Assembly: GCF_042666655.1 (NCBI RefSeq)
Contig: NZ_JBHTDE010000002.1
Span: forward strand, 62,001-126,000
Origin: Paracraurococcus sp042666655
GTDB lineage: Bacteria > Pseudomonadota > Alphaproteobacteria > Acetobacterales > Acetobacteraceae
Length of the DNA stretch: 64,000 nucleotides
Direction: 5' to 3'
In this document: positions 63,059 through 64,000 of the stretch, one piece after another
How positions within the stretch are numbered: position 1 is the stretch's first letter
Layout of the letters: each line of letters starts with the position of its first letter
Made by a program: the position numbers and the translations under genes
Notes under the pieces: model-generated
What the model was told of the DNA's origin: nothing
Databases searched by the model: none
Seen by the model: the letters and a program-made list of their open reading frames with translations, nothing else

Positions 63059-63732
63059 GCCGCGGCGCGCTGTGGCGGCTGTTCTACAAGGCGTCGCTCG
63101 GCGACCATGCCTACAAATTCCTGTTCGAGCCGGGGCCGGACGACGAGGTGGTGGCGCTGGATTGCGAGACCACCGGCCTCGATCCGCGGCATGACGACAT
63201 CGTCGCCGTCGCCGCGGTCCGCATCCGCGGCAACCGCATCCTGACCAGCGAGCGCTTCGAGGCCTTCGTCCGGCCGGAGGACGCCCAGGCCGGCGCGGAG
63301 TCGATCAAGGTGCACCGCATCCGCCAGCGCGACGTGGCGGGTGCTCAGCCGATGCGCCGGCTGCTGCCCGAATTGCTGCACTTCATCGGTGGCCGTCCCC
63401 TGGTCGGCTACTACATCGATTTTGACGTCCGCATGCTGGACAAGTATTCGATGGACCTGATCGAGGTGAAGCTGCCCAACCCGCAGATCGAGGTCAGTGC
63501 ATTGTACTACGAGCGCAAGTACGGCAATGCGCCGCCCGGCACGGTCTTCGACCTGCGCTTCGACAATATCCTGAAGGACCTGGGCATCCCACCGCTGGCG
63601 GCGCATGACGCGCTGAACGACGCGGTGATGGCGGGGATGGCCTACCTGGCGCTGCGCGACATGAAGGCGCGCGGGGTGAGGATTCGCCGCGAGCGCATGG
63701 GGCAGGGGCCGCCGCCGCCGACCGGCGGGTAG
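63055..63732 (+). CDS. DnaQ-like 3'-5' exonuclease
   Basis: This 225-residue DEDDh exonuclease has Exo I DCETTGLD (Asp36, Glu38), Exo II around YIDFDVRML (Asp124) and Exo III HDALNDAVMAG (His184, Asp189), so all catalytic residues are present. It is translationally coupled to the DUF294 gene (ATGA), a pairing also seen near acetate symporters in other proteobacteria. It resembles the DNA polymerase III epsilon subunit but is not the replicative one by context. The C-terminus is proline/glycine-rich. Confidence 0.9.
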   Translation: MSRGALWRLFYKASLGDHAYKFLFEPGPDDEVVALDCETTGLDPRHDDIVAVAAVRIRGNRILTSERFEAFVRPEDAQAGAESIKVHRIRQRDVAGAQPMRRLLPELLHFIGGRPLVGYYIDFDVRMLDKYSMDLIEVKLPNPQIEVSALYYERKYGNAPPGTVFDLRFDNILKDLGIPPLAAHDALNDAVMAGMAYLALRDMKARGVRIRRERMGQGPPPPTGG

Positions 63733-63746
63733 CGCGGCCGGACATG

Positions 63747-63783
63747 AAAAAAGGCGCCGGGGTTGCCCCCCGGCGCCTTCCTT
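63747..63783. terminator. Bidirectional intrinsic terminator
   Basis: GGCGCCGGGG (63753-63762) pairs perfectly with CCCCGGCGCC (63768-63777) around TTGCC. Six As precede it and TTCCTT follows, so the minus-strand product ends in a six-T run while the plus-strand product has a weaker one. It separates the exonuclease gene from the convergent MFS gene. Confidence 0.85.
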
Positions 63784-63796
63784 GTCGCGTCGGCCC

Positions 63797-64000
63797 TTAC
63801 AGGCTGGCGCTGGCCGGCCGCTCGTGCGGCTTTTCCGCCGTGTCGGCCGCGTAGATGTCCACGTCCTTGGTCTCCGGCACGAAGAAGATGCCGATCACCA
63901 CGGTCGCCAGCGCAATGACGATCGGGTACCAGAGCCCGAAATAGACGTCGCCGGTCTGCGCGATCATGGCGAAGGACGTCGCCGGCAGCAAGCCACCGAA
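63797..64000 (-). CDS. MFS transporter, C-terminal end (5' part outside window)
   Basis: Sixty-seven C-terminal residues of a major facilitator protein are present; the frame is open to the window edge (FGGLLPATSFAMIAQ). The last membrane helix is YPIVIALATVVIGIFFVPET, followed by a cytoplasmic tail KDVDIYAADTAEKPHERPAS. The FVPETKDVDI ending fits the metabolite:H+ symporter group (KgtP/ProP/shikimate type). Substrate cannot be told from this part. Confidence 0.85.
   Translation of the reverse strand, partial: FGGLLPATSFAMIAQTGDVYFGLWYPIVIALATVVIGIFFVPETKDVDIYAADTAEKPHERPASASL

Overview
The window is high-GC DNA (roughly 70 percent by eye) with short intergenic gaps and many ATGA/TGATG gene overlaps. 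Gene content points to an alphaproteobacterium, most likely Acetobacteraceae (Roseomonas or a relative). The signs are the flagellar-cckA-recA-alaS neighbourhood, several Bug-type solute-binding proteins, cox-type molybdenum hydroxylase genes and an HmgA/IclR locus. Family placement is inference; no rRNA is present to confirm it.

Layout. 1-8973: an ABC importer of the peptide/opine/nickel class with three tandem paralogous binding proteins, two permeases and two ATPases, with a near-consensus sigma-54 promoter before the third binding protein. 9089-12976: a three-subunit molybdenum hydroxylase (coxS, coxL form II, coxM type). 13233-17806: flagellar genes in two divergent blocks (fliP-fliO-small gene leftward; flgB-flgC-fliE-fliQ-fliR-flhB rightward), followed by a CckA-like hybrid kinase, recA with a clean hairpin terminator, a frameshifted ferritin-like DUF892 gene, and alaS. 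24199-26039: small membrane or hypothetical genes. 26140-30308: a Baeyer-Villiger type flavin monooxygenase, a nitronate monooxygenase and a Bug-type binding protein. 30315-35850: a leftward operon (MBL-fold hydrolase, hmgA, CoxG-like protein, TPP enzyme) divergent from an IclR regulator, with two tandem 17-bp palindromes between them.

35941-39787: an ABC-F ATPase and two divergent Bug-type binding proteins. 39805-41606: a run of decayed genes (PrpF-like, Bug-like, TauD/TfdA-like), then an intact SDR, a 676-base stretch without an intact gene but with possible transposase debris, a decayed IS256-type transposase, and a tRNA-Ser(GGA). This looks like a degrading accessory island ending at a tRNA. 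44170-45261: an orphan TRAP-type binding protein.

45281-56884: a leftward run of UDP-glucuronate epimerase-like, GT2, GT4, a tail-anchored coiled-coil protein, two different ABC half-transporters and an HlyD-type adaptor, with a divergent nucleotide-sugar dehydrogenase. Together these look like a dedicated locus that makes and exports a glycan or glycosylated product, and it is the best candidate for an undescribed system here. 57064-63732: propionyl-CoA synthetase, DUF485/ActP acetate symporter, a cNMP/CBS/DUF294 regulator-like protein and a DnaQ-like exonuclease, forming a short-chain carboxylate uptake and activation locus. The window ends inside an MFS transporter behind a strong terminator.
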